Notes under the pieces: generated by a model | The model's input: only the letters and a program-made list of their open reading frames with translations | What the model was told of the DNA's origin: nothing | The model's database searches: none | DNA from: Rhizophagus irregularis | Taxonomy: Eukaryota; Glomeromycota; Glomeromycetes; Glomerales; Glomeraceae | Assembly (NCBI RefSeq): GCF_026210795.1 | Contig: NC_089440.1 | Coordinates: 3,286,001 to 3,350,000 of the forward strand | Length of the DNA: 64,000 bases | Direction: 5' to 3' | Shown here: positions 12,466 through 23,829 of the stretch, in pieces | Layout of the letters: every line of letters starts with the position of its first letter | Numbering within the stretch: position 1 is the stretch's first letter | Program-made: the position numbers and the translations under genes

Positions 12466-12593
12466 ATATCTTGGCTTCTAGTGATTCAATTTGAACAAAC
12501 TTTTTTTTGTTTTGTAATGCTAGATTTATAGAGCTAAATGAGAGCTATAAATTAAAAAAAGTTTATTAAAATTGGATCACTATAAGTCAAGAT
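12466..12593. mobile_element. Short palindromic MITE, copy 2 (the one the LINE inserted into)
   Basis: This is a near-identical copy of 5916-6042. Its first 14 bases double as the right target duplication of the LINE; the matching left copy is at 6082-6095. Confidence 0.8.
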
Positions 12594-15500
12594 AATTGCA
12601 TTATAATAATTATACTATAAAAATAATTAAATTATTTACATTTATATTTAGATATAATGTTTGTTTACGATTATTTCAAACGAAATTCTGTGCACTGAGG
12701 TATTTTAGATTTTTTAAACAACTTTACCAAGAAACCTTTCAAGCTCAAGATAGATTTATATCTTAAAGCTCTTGAGATAATTATAAATAGTGAACAAGGA
12801 AAAAGGAGGGACAAGGCAAAGTTGCTAAACGATGATTATAAGAAGGCAAGTAAAAAAACTTTTTTGTTAAAAATATTGGAATATATGGTGTGGCGAACAA
12901 AAATCTTTTAGATTGTTCGTCATCCAAAACTTTTAATTGAGCCACCAAACCAGTAATGAGGCACAGATGACCTTCTGACTTGTCTGTTATTAAAAGACTT
13001 TTAGTTAATTCAGTATTGGACCTATTAGGGTACAGATGACTTTCTAGCTTATCTAGTATTCTAATGGGATCAAAAAATCAGAGAAAATTGGAGATGAGAA
13101 TTGAAGAGTATTACTAATTTCAAACCCATTTTATGCTATAAGAACCTCGATCCAATAAAAAGAAGGCGAGTAATTGGAAGAAAAAGCATTTAAGAAAGCA
13201 AGTCCACATCTACCAGCCAGTCTATACAGATATTTTTAGCAGTGGAACTATTAATGAGATAAATGGAATAAACAATTTCATATCAAAGGAGAATGAGGTA
13301 GGCTCTTAATCATGATCTGTTATAAGTTTTACACTTTCACAAAAAATTCCTATTGATCACGAACATATTGTTTCCCTAAGGAGAACTTTCAATTTGCAGA
13401 TCATCCCAATATAAAAGGCGTGTTTTCTACGTCAAAGTGGAAGATTCGGATGAAGATTCGGATGAAGAGAAGTAATCTAGAAAATTAAAGAGAGTAAATA
13501 GTCATTTGCAGTCGACAGAATCTTCACAGCAATCGACGAAATCTCTATAATCTATACCTAATACACCATTACAAGCATCTCGGAATTTGAGCTTGTTGAT
13601 GACAACTCCCAATAAACGACCGTTAAAAAGAAAAATTCAGCAGTAAGTCTCCCAATTCCTACTTGCTATATATCACTTAACAGACTAGAGGCGTCCTAAT
13701 AGTGTCTTTTCTTCATAGGTACACAAAATGTATATCTGTTATATGTGCCTTCAGAAACAGTCTCAGAGTTGATTTAGAGGTTGGTAAGGATCTTACTATT
13801 GAATTATCCACAGTTCATGATGCTAATCCTGCAGTATAGACACCCACTCTAAAAATTATATTAATACCATTCTCAAGAAAACTAGAAATAGTTTTAAAAC
13901 TGCAGTCCTAAATAATGTTCTGAATAAACTTTTCTGGCTGTACTGCGAGAAAGTTCTTATTAATTTGTAAGTAGGCATTGATATCTATTGATTGATTAAA
14001 GGAAGTTACTGATAACTACCCTTTAGCTTTCATGACCAAAATCAGTTTAAAGCTATTTTCAGAATGATGGCCATTTTTCATATATGTGTATCTAATGATC
14101 TGCATTTATATTTTATTTTTCAAAATACTTATTCAGTGGTAGTACTTTTCTCCAGAATGAAATAACGAAACAAGAAGAACTTATAGGTAAAATTAATAGA
14201 GTTGTACTTTGATCTAAAGGAATAACTGTTCAGCACATATTAAAAATCCCTGAGAGATTATTTGAGTGAGTTTATATATTTAAGTTAGAATATAAAATAG
14301 ACTTACCGTAGATATTAGTTGTTTAATAATATCCATAATAATATTAACCAATTACTTTTCGCTATCATTATGTATTTTGCTACATATTTAATCTTGGTAT
14401 TAATGCACAAATAGATGCTATTTTGCGTTATGCTTAATGAATGCACTTTCTGTATAGTATCAATGATTAGAAAACTGATTATGAGTTAGTATTATTGGGA
14501 TGATGATCGGGATGTTTTAGTATAGAAAATCTTCTGCAAAATTTAATTTACATATCATAGTACATACATTAAGAATGATTTTTATGATAACATATTGTGC
14601 ATTAGAAAAATAAAAAGATGTTTTCGTATATATATATAATAACATTTTTACTTTATTGCACGAATGTCAATGTGTATTAAACTACAGATCAAAATTTTAT
14701 CCTGAATTATTAAAACCATTCCCTCAGGGAACGATCAAAATTTCTGATCATTAAATTTTGTTACGTTTACTAGAAAATAGTATACTGTGCCATTTCTTTT
14801 GCACAATTAAGTCAAACCCGAACATTGTATTCAGACTCTACCACCAGAAAAAACAGAATTTCATTTACGTGTATTCTCAAACATATAGCATTTGCATATT
14901 TCGCCTATATGGGCTTTATTTTTTAAATGTGTATAACTGATTGCCAAACATCATGGAAAATAATTTGCCGAACCTGAACATCATGTCCAGACTTTACCAT
15001 CAGATACTCAGAGATAAATTTAACCAGAAAAAATCTGAAATCTTATTGGCTGATTATCTCATAATTTTAAAAAACTCGCAGAACTCTCTTAGAATTATCG
15101 AGGAACTGGTAGGAAATTAGGAAAATCTCATGTAATATGATTTATAGTACATCATGTCACAATCAATTTAACTGAAGCGCTATGCATATGCATATATATA
15201 AATATAAAATTAGCCTAGTCAGGATATGACCCTATATAAATCCCAATTGAATAAAATGAATTTGGATTTAATAATGTGTAGTCTCATTAAATCGGCTACA
15301 AATCAATAAAGTCAGTATAAAGCATTAAAACTGCTATAAATCTCTAATCTATATAAATTTGAATCTGATATTATCATAGTATAACTTGATAAAATCTTTA
15401 CAAAATAGCTATAAGTCACTATAAAATATTGTAACTCTTAAACAGCTTATTATTATAATTGAGTACATTTATTATGTTTGACTTTAGGAGACAAGGTTTT

Positions 15501-15620
15501 ATTGATAATAATTATGAGGAGTATGTCGAGTATATTATGATGCATTACATTTAAAGATGGGTCCTCAATTGATTTCCAAAATCCGCAATATTGCAGATTT
15601 TAGAAATCATTTGCGCTTAG
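12594..15620. other. Decayed region with short coding-like islands
   Basis: No intact gene is visible. Exon-like islands on the plus strand include about 13390-13650 (acidic DSDEDSDEE, then S/T/Q-rich and TPNKRPLKRKIQQ, interrupted by stops) and about 13850-13967 (an open, K/N/L-rich segment ending ahead of a GTAAGT-like donor). A small frame at 14758-14940 shows nothing. I infer one or more dead genes or element remnants but cannot name a family. Confidence 0.4.
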
Positions 15621-16046
15621 TAAGGCCTGACCAACTAGAATCTGTATTTTACATAATATAAGAGATCAAATCCAGGAGGAGAAGGGTCAAAAAAAAAATA
15701 CAAATGTAAATAAGTACAAAACTGATTTATTTAGTATACTGTGCCATAAATTTTGATTTTTATAATAAATATTATCTTGCAATTTATGTATAAAGCTTAT
15801 TTTGTAAACAAAATAAACAGCAATTAGCAAAATATTAACCAAATTTTATTACAAATCAATTATATTATAATTTTACTATGTATTTACGTTGCAATAAATA
15901 TTTTTCTAATCTAAATTAGCTGGTTTTTCTTCGCTTATTATTATTTACTTTAACTTCTAAATAAGTACTAAATTCTTTGCCTTTATCCTGACATCTTTGA
16001 CATAGTGGATATACTATTTTATATTTGGCTATTAATGTACTTGGTG

Positions 16047-16291
16047 TAAGGTTACTGGAGAAACTAGGGGGTTTTGGCAAGTTGGCAAAATGCCAAAATA
16101 GCGAAACTTTGCCAAAACTATATGAAAGTCTTATTAAAAAGTTGGTGAAACTCTGGAGAAAAGTGAAACCTGCCGAAACTTATTATAAATGCCAAAACTG
16201 CCAAAACTTTGCTAAAACTATAATAAAACTATAGTAAAATCTTGGAGAAACTAATCGTAGAATTTTGGAGAGGTTTAGGCAGGCAACCTTA
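16047..16291. mobile_element. hAT-like MITE, copy 2 (245 bp)
   Basis: Ends are TAAGGTTAC and GCAACCTTA. The target duplication ACTTGGTG is at 16039-16046 and 16292-16299. The interior matches copies 1 and 3. Confidence 0.92.
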
Positions 16292-16360
16292 ACTTGGTGG
16301 ATCAATTAAATCATTATTTGCATTACAATAATAGCATATATCAAAATTTCCAGATTTTCA

Positions 16361-19300
16361 GCTAGAATAGTAAAGAATTTCTATAGAGGTGTCACAAGAT
16401 ATTTTTACACGAATAAATAATACTTCTATCAAGTAATGATCATCAGGAAATAGAGGTGCGCCACATGAATAGTCATATGCATTCAAAGCTTGTTTGAAAT
16501 CCTGCATCTCCTCTTGACTTAATGCTTTATCACTAAAAATAGCGCTGCTTTCTACAATCACAACATGTAACATAATCATGAATTTTTCCTCTAATTAATA
16601 CTCCTTTTAGCGCAGGTTTAGCATTAGCTTGGTTAATTTGCAATGTTGGATGAAATTCTTCACTAGTTTCCGTTCCATAAATAATATGAAATGAAGAATA
16701 ATGATCTGGATTGCCTGTAAAAATATATAGTAGCTTTTATAAGATATAATATAAAAAATTATTAACATAAAATATAAATATACCTTTTGCAGGAATTGGA
16801 TCAGGTAGAAAATGTAAACTATCAAAGATAATTTGTAGAAGGCGTATTGGTGTACATATGCCACATGACGGGTCTTAGTAGTTTTTTATCTAAAAAAATA
16901 TAATAAGAATATTAAATTTAAATAAACTGTATATTTATTTAAAAAATAAAATCATACTTAAAAAGAATAAGCACGTTCATGACAATGAATTTTTATAAAA
17001 TTAATCAATTTTTTATGTTGCATTAATTGAACTTATGTAGTATTATTACGAGTCAATAAAGACTCAATCTTTGACATAAACTATATAGAGTGTAAATTTT
17101 GTATAAATTTAATGGATATTAAATGAATTATGTGATATAAAATATAAATATTCATTCATTCTGAGTCCTCTGCTTACTTCAAACAAGCCATTAATATCTT
17201 GTTCACTTGCAGTATTATAACATTTAAAAGGTTGATCTTTTAAAACTAATCTTTCAGAACGGCTATGTAATAAATTTTGAATATCTTTGATGCAATCTCA
17301 TAATTCCCTTTCTAAATTGGCATTTTTATTTGCACTTTCACAAATTTCATCAAGTGTATTAACCTTATCAAAAAGAGCTTCTGATTCCTCATTCATTGTA
17401 TTTCGCTTAATTGCTACATTTTGAAGTCCTAAATTCAAAATACTCATTATTCTTTCTGCTAGGTTTGTCCAACTATAATGAGGTGCTGTCCGCACTGCAA
17501 TAAGCATATCATAATCTCTACTTAAAAAAAGACTGATTAAAGCAATTTGAACTGAGCCATAAGTACATCTATGATCAGGTCTTCTATCTGTATATAAACA
17601 CAAAATTGGTGGAGAAGTATGATAGGTATACTTTGTATTGATAACGTTATGAAATTCAGTTGTATGCCGAATAGCACTACTAAGCTCAAAAACAGTGTCT
17701 TTAAAAGATACAAAAACCTCTCTATTATAAAATCCATCTGATATATCTTTTGGAATTGAAACAAAAAAAATGACTGAAGGTGTTAAAGAAAGTTTTGTAA
17801 AATCATGGTCAGCTACATCTAAAGTACTATTTTGTGCTGCTAATGATTGACGATTGTGTACTCCAGTAGAAACAGGCATACCTTTACCAATAGGAACTTT
17901 ATGCTTATCATCAGCTAATATAAAACATACATATTATCGATATTGAATTAAAAATTCACGTAAATAATGAAAAAGTGCTGCATAGTAGTGGGCATCTACA
18001 CTTTTTTTACAAAGAAGTCTACCTTGTACCTTGAATTTAACTTAATATCTTTCTGTATATTGTATAGCTTTTATTGCCATAGAATTTGTTGGCCAAAATT
18101 GCAACTAAATCCATTCATATGATGGTATGTGAATTGCTGCTGGAAGAGGTTCACCATGCTTAATATGTAGTCTTGCTAAAATTATATTATGAAGATCATG
18201 TATAGAAATTGCCAAAGACATATGCATAATTGTATTATGCCATCGATTATCTACAGCAGGCGTTTCCTTTATAATTAAATTTTTTGTTATTAATAAATTT
18301 TATTTATAAAAAATTTAATTTAATTTCAATAAAAAAAATACCTTATTAAAATATAGATTTAATTCTTCCCAAAATGGATCAAATTTTGTTCCCTTAAATC
18401 CACTATTTACTCACAAATCAAATATTATTGACGGATCTTCTAGTGCTAATATTAATCGTAATCTTTCTTCAACTTCACGGCTAATAGCATTTGATGTAGT
18501 AGCTGCATCACCAGTAAGGTCAAAATATAACATTTGTAATACAGCAGGAGTAACTGTTTTTATTAAAGAATACTGCATAAATAATATATATAAATATGTT
18601 AATAAATTATATAAAATTTTACAATTTACATTTTTTAAATTTTTAATTTAATTAGCAGTATTTTATTAAAAACATTTTTTCTCATCTGCTGAGTAAAGTA
18701 TTTAGGCAATTCTTCATGAATTTCAGCTAACATGCAAACTTTTTCAGTTTCATCTTAAAATTTATTAATCATTTCAAATTCTGGTATTTTTCATACATAC
18801 GTTATTGTACCAAGATAATTTTCTTGCGCATATCTAAGAAAATAGAATTATTAACATTAATAATAAAATATTAATAAATAATTACAAATAATTATAGCTT
18901 ACATTACCTATAAATTCCAATTGGACAAGTTAATTGAAGATTTTTAAGATATCGATAACGCTTCATAATGTCTATAGGAAGATAAGAATAAATATCCATA
19001 TATTGATAAAAACCACATCGTAAAATCACATCATTTAACTCTTGATATTATTCATTAAGATCATCTTCCTTACAACTAAGAACTTGAAACATACTAGCAT
19101 TATTTGCTGAATTGCGTGCTGATTCATCATTATAATGAATGGCAGCCATTATTGTTTTACTTTTTACAAGATGTTCACTATATTTTCACATAATTTCTAT
19201 TAAAGAAATTATAGCAGGAATAGTATTATTCCATTCACTATTATTTACCCAAGATTGACCTATAGAAAGTTCTAATGATTCAATTAAAAGATTCAGCTTC

Positions 19301-20249
19301 TGATGTGAAATGGATTCTTTCTTGTGATGGCTAGTATAATATGCGAGGTTATATGTATTTCTATCAGTATTATCACTTGCATATATTGCCAATTCTTTAA
19401 AAAATGAAGGCATATGACAGGAACGAGATTGTAATAATTTTAAATATGGATCAATGTACCAAAGAGCATTTGCAACATGTGTTACAAATTCTTTTTCTAA
19501 AGTTTGATGAATACCTCCTTTTCAACCAACTTTGTGATTACATAAAAGATCAATGATTTCATTATATAATAAATAGCGTCTAGTATGTTCAGTACAGTGC
19601 TGTGAAAGTTTTAGTTGTTGTGTATTTCTTATCATAATGTCAAATGCATCAGGAAAACTAGGTGGATTTATATCTCTCATAGATTCTATAAGAAGCGAAA
19701 AATTTACATAATTATATTCTAAGACTTTCATAATTTTAAGATCACTATTTAAACCATCACTTACTTCTACCCATTTGTCAGTCTTATTTTGATGAACATA
19801 AACCTTAGCACCTTTATTATTAAACTGTCCAGAAGTAAATGTTTTATATAACTCTGAATAAGATTGCTTGCCGAAACCTAGGGGTTTAGGCAAGATGGCG
19901 TTTTGCCGAAAAGCGAAATTCTGCCAAAACTATATTAAAGTTATATTAAAAAACTGGCGAAACTTTGGAGAAAGGCGAAACTGCCGAAACTTATTATAAA
20001 TGCCGAAACTGCTGAAACTCTGCCGAAACTATAATAAATCTATAGTAAAATTTTGACGAAACTAATCGTAGGATTTTGAAGAGGTTTAGACAAGCAACCT
20101 TAACTCTGAAAACTGTGTATTTTCTATAATTGTGATTATTCATTCAGGTAGTACACATTTAACATTTTTAGTAACTGTTACTATAAGATATAACATGTTG
20201 TTTATACATTTATAAACATATTTAACACGTCTATTAGAAATTTTGCCAT
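16361..20249 (-). pseudogene. Putative DDE/RNase H-like transposase of an unclassified family (ADDK...DHR...ER), broken
   Basis: Reading the minus strand from an ATG at 20249, a long degenerate coding region follows. Key stretches are ADDKHKVPIGKGMPVSTGV (about 17915-17857), VADHDFTKLSLTPSV (near 17830), LYTDRRPDHRCTYGSVQIAL (about 17590-17530) and NLAERIMSILNLGLQNVAIK (near 17470). Toward the C terminus come FLPDPIPAK, an intron-like gap, and a Cys-rich end (YVTCCDCRKQR, then YDYSCGAPLFPDDHY). The conserved D (ADDK), D (DHR) and E (AER) could be a catalytic triad; that is inference. I recall similar ADDK-KVPIG proteins annotated as uncharacterised in other eukaryotes. Stops, frameshifts and the MITE at 19859-20102 inactivate this copy. 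Confidence 0.65.
19859..20102. mobile_element. hAT-like MITE, copy 3 (244 bp), inside the unclassified transposase
   Basis: Ends are TAAGATTGC and GCAACCTTA. The target duplication ACTCTGAA is at 19851-19858 and 20103-20110. It is very similar to copy 1, so both look recent relative to their hosts. Confidence 0.92.
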
Positions 20250-20654
20250 GTTTTATTTATAAAAATAACAGAAAATAGTTCTATTTATACTTTTCAGTAG
20301 AATTAAAAAGTCAATGTCAAAATATTACAGCATAGCCAAAACAATTACGTCAGTACAAATATTTACTAATAAAACATATAATTACAGCGAATTACGGCAT
20401 TTTAATTATGTCTGTCATAATTCAAAAATTCAATTCCGCTGATAAGTATAGTTTTATTATAAGAAATACTTTACGTGACTAAAAGTAGAATATGATACTG
20501 ATAATCTACCTGATAATTCTTTGATCGAAATCACATGACTATTAAATTTTGCAATTTTATTGGTTAGATATGTTGTATAATAATAGTAGGTACCAATCAC
20601 AAAAAACAGGGGGGAGGGGTTATGTAAACTGTAAATTCTAATTAGCCAGGCCTA

Positions 20655-20838
20655 ATCTGCAAATTCGCAAATAATTTATAGTATTGCAAATAATTTGCAA
20701 ACCTGCAAACCTGCAAATCTGCAAATAATTTATAGTATCACAAATAATTTGCAAACCTACAAATAATCCGCAAATCCGTATAGTATCGCAAATAATCTGC
20801 AAATTCACAAATAATTTACATTATCACAAATTTGCGAA
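20655..20838. repeat. Degenerate GCAAAT/AATAATTTGC tandem array
   Basis: Short units of the type (T)GCAAATAATTTATAGTAT and TGCAAACC repeat irregularly across about 180 bp. It abuts the right end of the 5-kb transposon. Confidence 0.7.
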
Positions 20839-20840
20839 TA

Positions 20841-21047
20841 AGTGGACAAAATCCACGTTTTAGTATATAAATAAATTTGGTTATATTTAATTGCTAAGAT
20901 TAAATTAACATGATTTATGAGTTTACAAAATGGACAAAATTGTCCACTTTTTAGTATATAAATAAATTTGGTTATATTTAATTGTGAAGATTAAATTAAC
21001 ATGATTTATGAGTTTACAAAATGGACAAAATTATCCACGTTTTAGTA
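20841..21047. repeat. 91-bp tandem duplication with GTGGACAAAATCCAC-like ends
   Basis: Units starting with AGTATATAAATAAATTTGG at 20862 and 20953 are almost identical. Each is bounded by TGGACAAAATtgTCCAC-type short palindromes, giving three boundaries around two units. Confidence 0.75.
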
Positions 21048-21201
21048 CTATCTAACTGTTACAATTGAAACAAGTTTTTTACCATTTCTAGTTAGTATAA
21101 TAAAACTAGAATAGTTATCAAATTCCAGTTTAATTTATTAATAAATATTAGTCACGCATTAGACGTATTACCGAAATTTGATTATATGATAATAATTAAT
21201 A

Positions 21202-22101
21202 TATAGGCGTTTTGCAGTAAAAAGGACTAAAAAAAATAAAAAATAAGTTAATATAAAATCTGAACAAATTATAGCATTTAGAATACTTTTGGCATATAAA
21301 AGAAAATTTGAATTTTTTTAGTAGTTTCATCTAAGGTTGCTAGGCGAAACTAAGTAGTTTAGACAATTGTTGAAATTGAAACTAGTTGAAACATTTTATT
21401 AAAAAATTAAAAATTTATGAAACTGCGAAACTGATGAAACTGATAAAACTGTAAAAAGTTTAGACATATTTTTACATAGTAATTAATAAAGTTTACCATT
21501 TATTATAATAAATTATATAATTTAATATAAATTTAACCAGTTTTGCAATTATACAATTTAATATACATTATATTAATTATTTAAATCATTATATATATTA
21601 AAATATATAGTAAGTTTAATTAATAACCAGTTTTATAATTTACTTTTTATATATTATTATTAGTACAGTCAGATCTCTATATAGTTATTTAATCAGTTCT
21701 ATAAAAATTAGTAACTATATAGAGGCTTTTACTATAATGTAATTATATAAAGGTTTTTTTATATAATAAGTATATAAATTGTAGTTTTCTAAAGGTGTAA
21801 TTATAAGGAGAAATTTTTATGATGTAACTATATGAAATGTTACTATATGGAAGTCTAACTATATTTATTAATAATTATATAATATTTATTTATAAAAAAT
21901 TTATTTAAATATATATAATAATGTATTAATAATTATTTATTTTAAATTTTATTAATTAAAAAGTTAAGACATAGTTTAGACATTTAGCTATTGTCGAAAC
22001 CTTAAACTATTACTAATTAAAGTTTAGACTTTTATCAAAAGTTAAAATGAGTTTAGCCAAGCAACCTTAGTTTCATCCCTTTTTACTGCAAAGCGTCTAT
22101 A
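21202..22101. mobile_element. TA-flanked MITE, split by a nested hAT-like MITE
   Basis: Inverted ends are TATAGGCGTTTTGCAGTAAA (21202) and, reverse-complemented from the right end near 22101, TATAGACGCTTTGCAGTAAA. Without the nested element the MITE would be only about 155 bp. The TA next to each end suggests a Tc1/mariner-type target duplication. Confidence 0.75.
21332..22069. mobile_element. hAT-like MITE, copy 4 (738 bp, longer diverged variant)
   Basis: Ends are TAAGGTTGC and GCAACCTTA. The target duplication GTTTCATC is at 21324-21331 and 22070-22077. The interior is longer and more AT-rich than in copies 1-3 but keeps GAAACTG-like words near the left end. Confidence 0.88.
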
Positions 22102-22207
22102 TGATCAACAATACATTCTATTGATTAATCACATGTGCAGACAGACATATTTTGCATTATAATGTATCTAACCATTAATGTTTTTTACTATACTTCAGAT
22201 AATTATA

Positions 22208-22678
22208 CAGATCCTACACTAAATTACCGGATTTCATAAAATTTACTTAGTAATATACAGTAAAATTGATGATTTTTGGGCTGCATAAAAATTTATGAGT
22301 CCACAATAAAATTTGGCCAAAATTTTTTTATTGAAAGCCAATTAATTATAGTTTTTAAAAATGTAATCAGAAATATTCTATTTTTAAAATGCAAAAAAAT
22401 ATTTATTTGTAAAGTAATAGACAAGATATTTTATATGTAAAAATGAAAAAAAACATATAGAAAAATTATTGCTTATACTTTGCAATGAGAAAATTTTTTT
22501 ATATTTTAAAAATTTTTCTTTTTTTAATAATTATAATTGATTGGCTTTTTTTTAAAAAAAAAACTCTAGTTGAATTTTATTAAAAATTCATAAACTTTTA
22601 TGCAGCCCCAAAATCATTAATTTCACTATATATTACTAAGTAAATTTTATAAAATCTGGTAATTTAGTGTAGGGTTTA
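22208..22678. mobile_element. Long-arm palindromic MITE (471 bp)
   Basis: Arms of about 170 bp are inverted repeats, for example CCTACACTAAATTACCGG on the left against its inverse near 22655-22675, and GCTGCATAAA mirrored at TTTATGCAGC. Flanking TA dinucleotides (22206-22207 and 22679-22680) suggest a Tc1/mariner-type insertion. The ACTACAATAAATTACC ends of 34370-36281 are related. Confidence 0.75.
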
Positions 22679-22701
22679 TATAATATATATAGTATAATAT
22701 A

Positions 22702-23288
22702 CACTACTTGGACAAAAGTAGCGGGAATTCATATTTTATTAATTACTTGAAAATGTACATAATAATAATACCTGAAATTTTAATATGTGATGATGTAGAC
22801 AATACAGAATATATATTCAAAATTTCATTGTTCTAGCATTCATACAACTACATTAATTAAAGAAAACTCAGAAAGAAATTTTAACAATTATCTATATATT
22901 ATATAATAAAAATAAACAAATAGTCTGATACTGTCAGTTTATTAGGAATTATACATAATAATTATATCAGAAATTTTAATATGTAGTGGTACAGGTTCTT
23001 TAATTAATATATATACATCAAATATCTTTTTTCTAGTTTTTGTTTTTATATGGATTATAAAAAAAATGGAGAGAAAATTAAATTATAAAAACAATAGTAC
23101 TGTTGCTAATTACCAAATTTCTTTTTTTAATTAACATAGTTGTATGAAGGCTAGAACTATGAAATTTTGAATATATATTCTTTATTATCTATGTTATTAT
23201 ATATTAAAATTTCAAGTATTATTAATATGTATGTTTTTGAGTAATTAATAAAATATGATGAATTCCCGCTACTTTTGTCCAAGTAGTG
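22702..23288. mobile_element. TA-flanked palindromic MITE (587 bp)
   Basis: Terminal inverted repeats of about 45 bp begin CACTACTTGGACAAAAGTAG at 22702 and end in its inverse at 23288. TA lies at 22700-22701 and 23289-23290. Inner arms (AAGGCTAGAACTATGAAATT) recur in the degenerate copy near 5070-5235. No transposase frame is present. Confidence 0.88.
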
Positions 23289-23290
23289 TA

Positions 23291-23829
23291 TAATTTAAGG
23301 CTTTTTGAAATTTTTACAATTTTTTTTAATAGATATATATAGTATATATTTATACACATATATATTAATTTTAATATTTTACAAATAGTTTTTTTATAAG
23401 TAAAGGTTATAAACTATTTATAGGAGAAGGGGCATTGCTATTTACTTTGCTATTTATAGTGAAAAAATATTATAAATATCTGTATAAAATTATAGTTTTA
23501 AAAGCTTTTTTATATATATAAATTACATAAATAGTGAAATAAAATTTGAGTCAATCAGATTGATCTAATTTAATAAATCACGTATTGATTTATGTTACAA
23601 AATATTACTTTAAAATCATTTGCATTGACAAATTAAAAATAGTTAAATAAACCACTGATTTTGAAAGGTGGCCGTTAATTACTAAAGTAATGTAAAATTT
23701 ATCTATGATAAAAGTTTTGAATTTGATGTGATTTTATGATGTGCAAAAAAAAAAGAAATCACTAATAATGTAATCAATTCATATAAAATAAATGAAAGTG
23801 CAATGATTTTCACTCTTCGTTTTCTATTC
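23291..23829. other. AT-rich intergenic stretch
   Basis: I see no gene here. The last part downstream of the stop at 23830 would hold the 3' UTR of the minus-strand methyltransferase gene. Confidence 0.4.

Larger units (their letters stand above)
15621..20654 (-). mobile_element. Unclassified DNA transposon (~5 kb) with terminal inverted repeats, decayed
   Basis: Imperfect terminal inverted repeats of about 38 bp are visible: TAAGGCCTGACCAACTAGAA at 15621 on the plus strand, and the reverse complement of about 20616-20654, which reads ATTAGGCCTGGCTAATTAGA. Between them lies one large minus-strand coding remnant (16361-20249) and two independent hAT-like MITE insertions (16047-16291 and 19859-20102). 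I could not read a convincing target duplication; the right flank is a GCAAAT-rich repeat. The inference that the inverted repeats and the protein belong to one element rests on position. Confidence 0.6.

Noticed and set aside
19859-19893. An N terminus MPKPLGFGKQ for the transposase remnant
   Set aside because: These codons are read from the end of the hAT-like MITE, not from the original gene.
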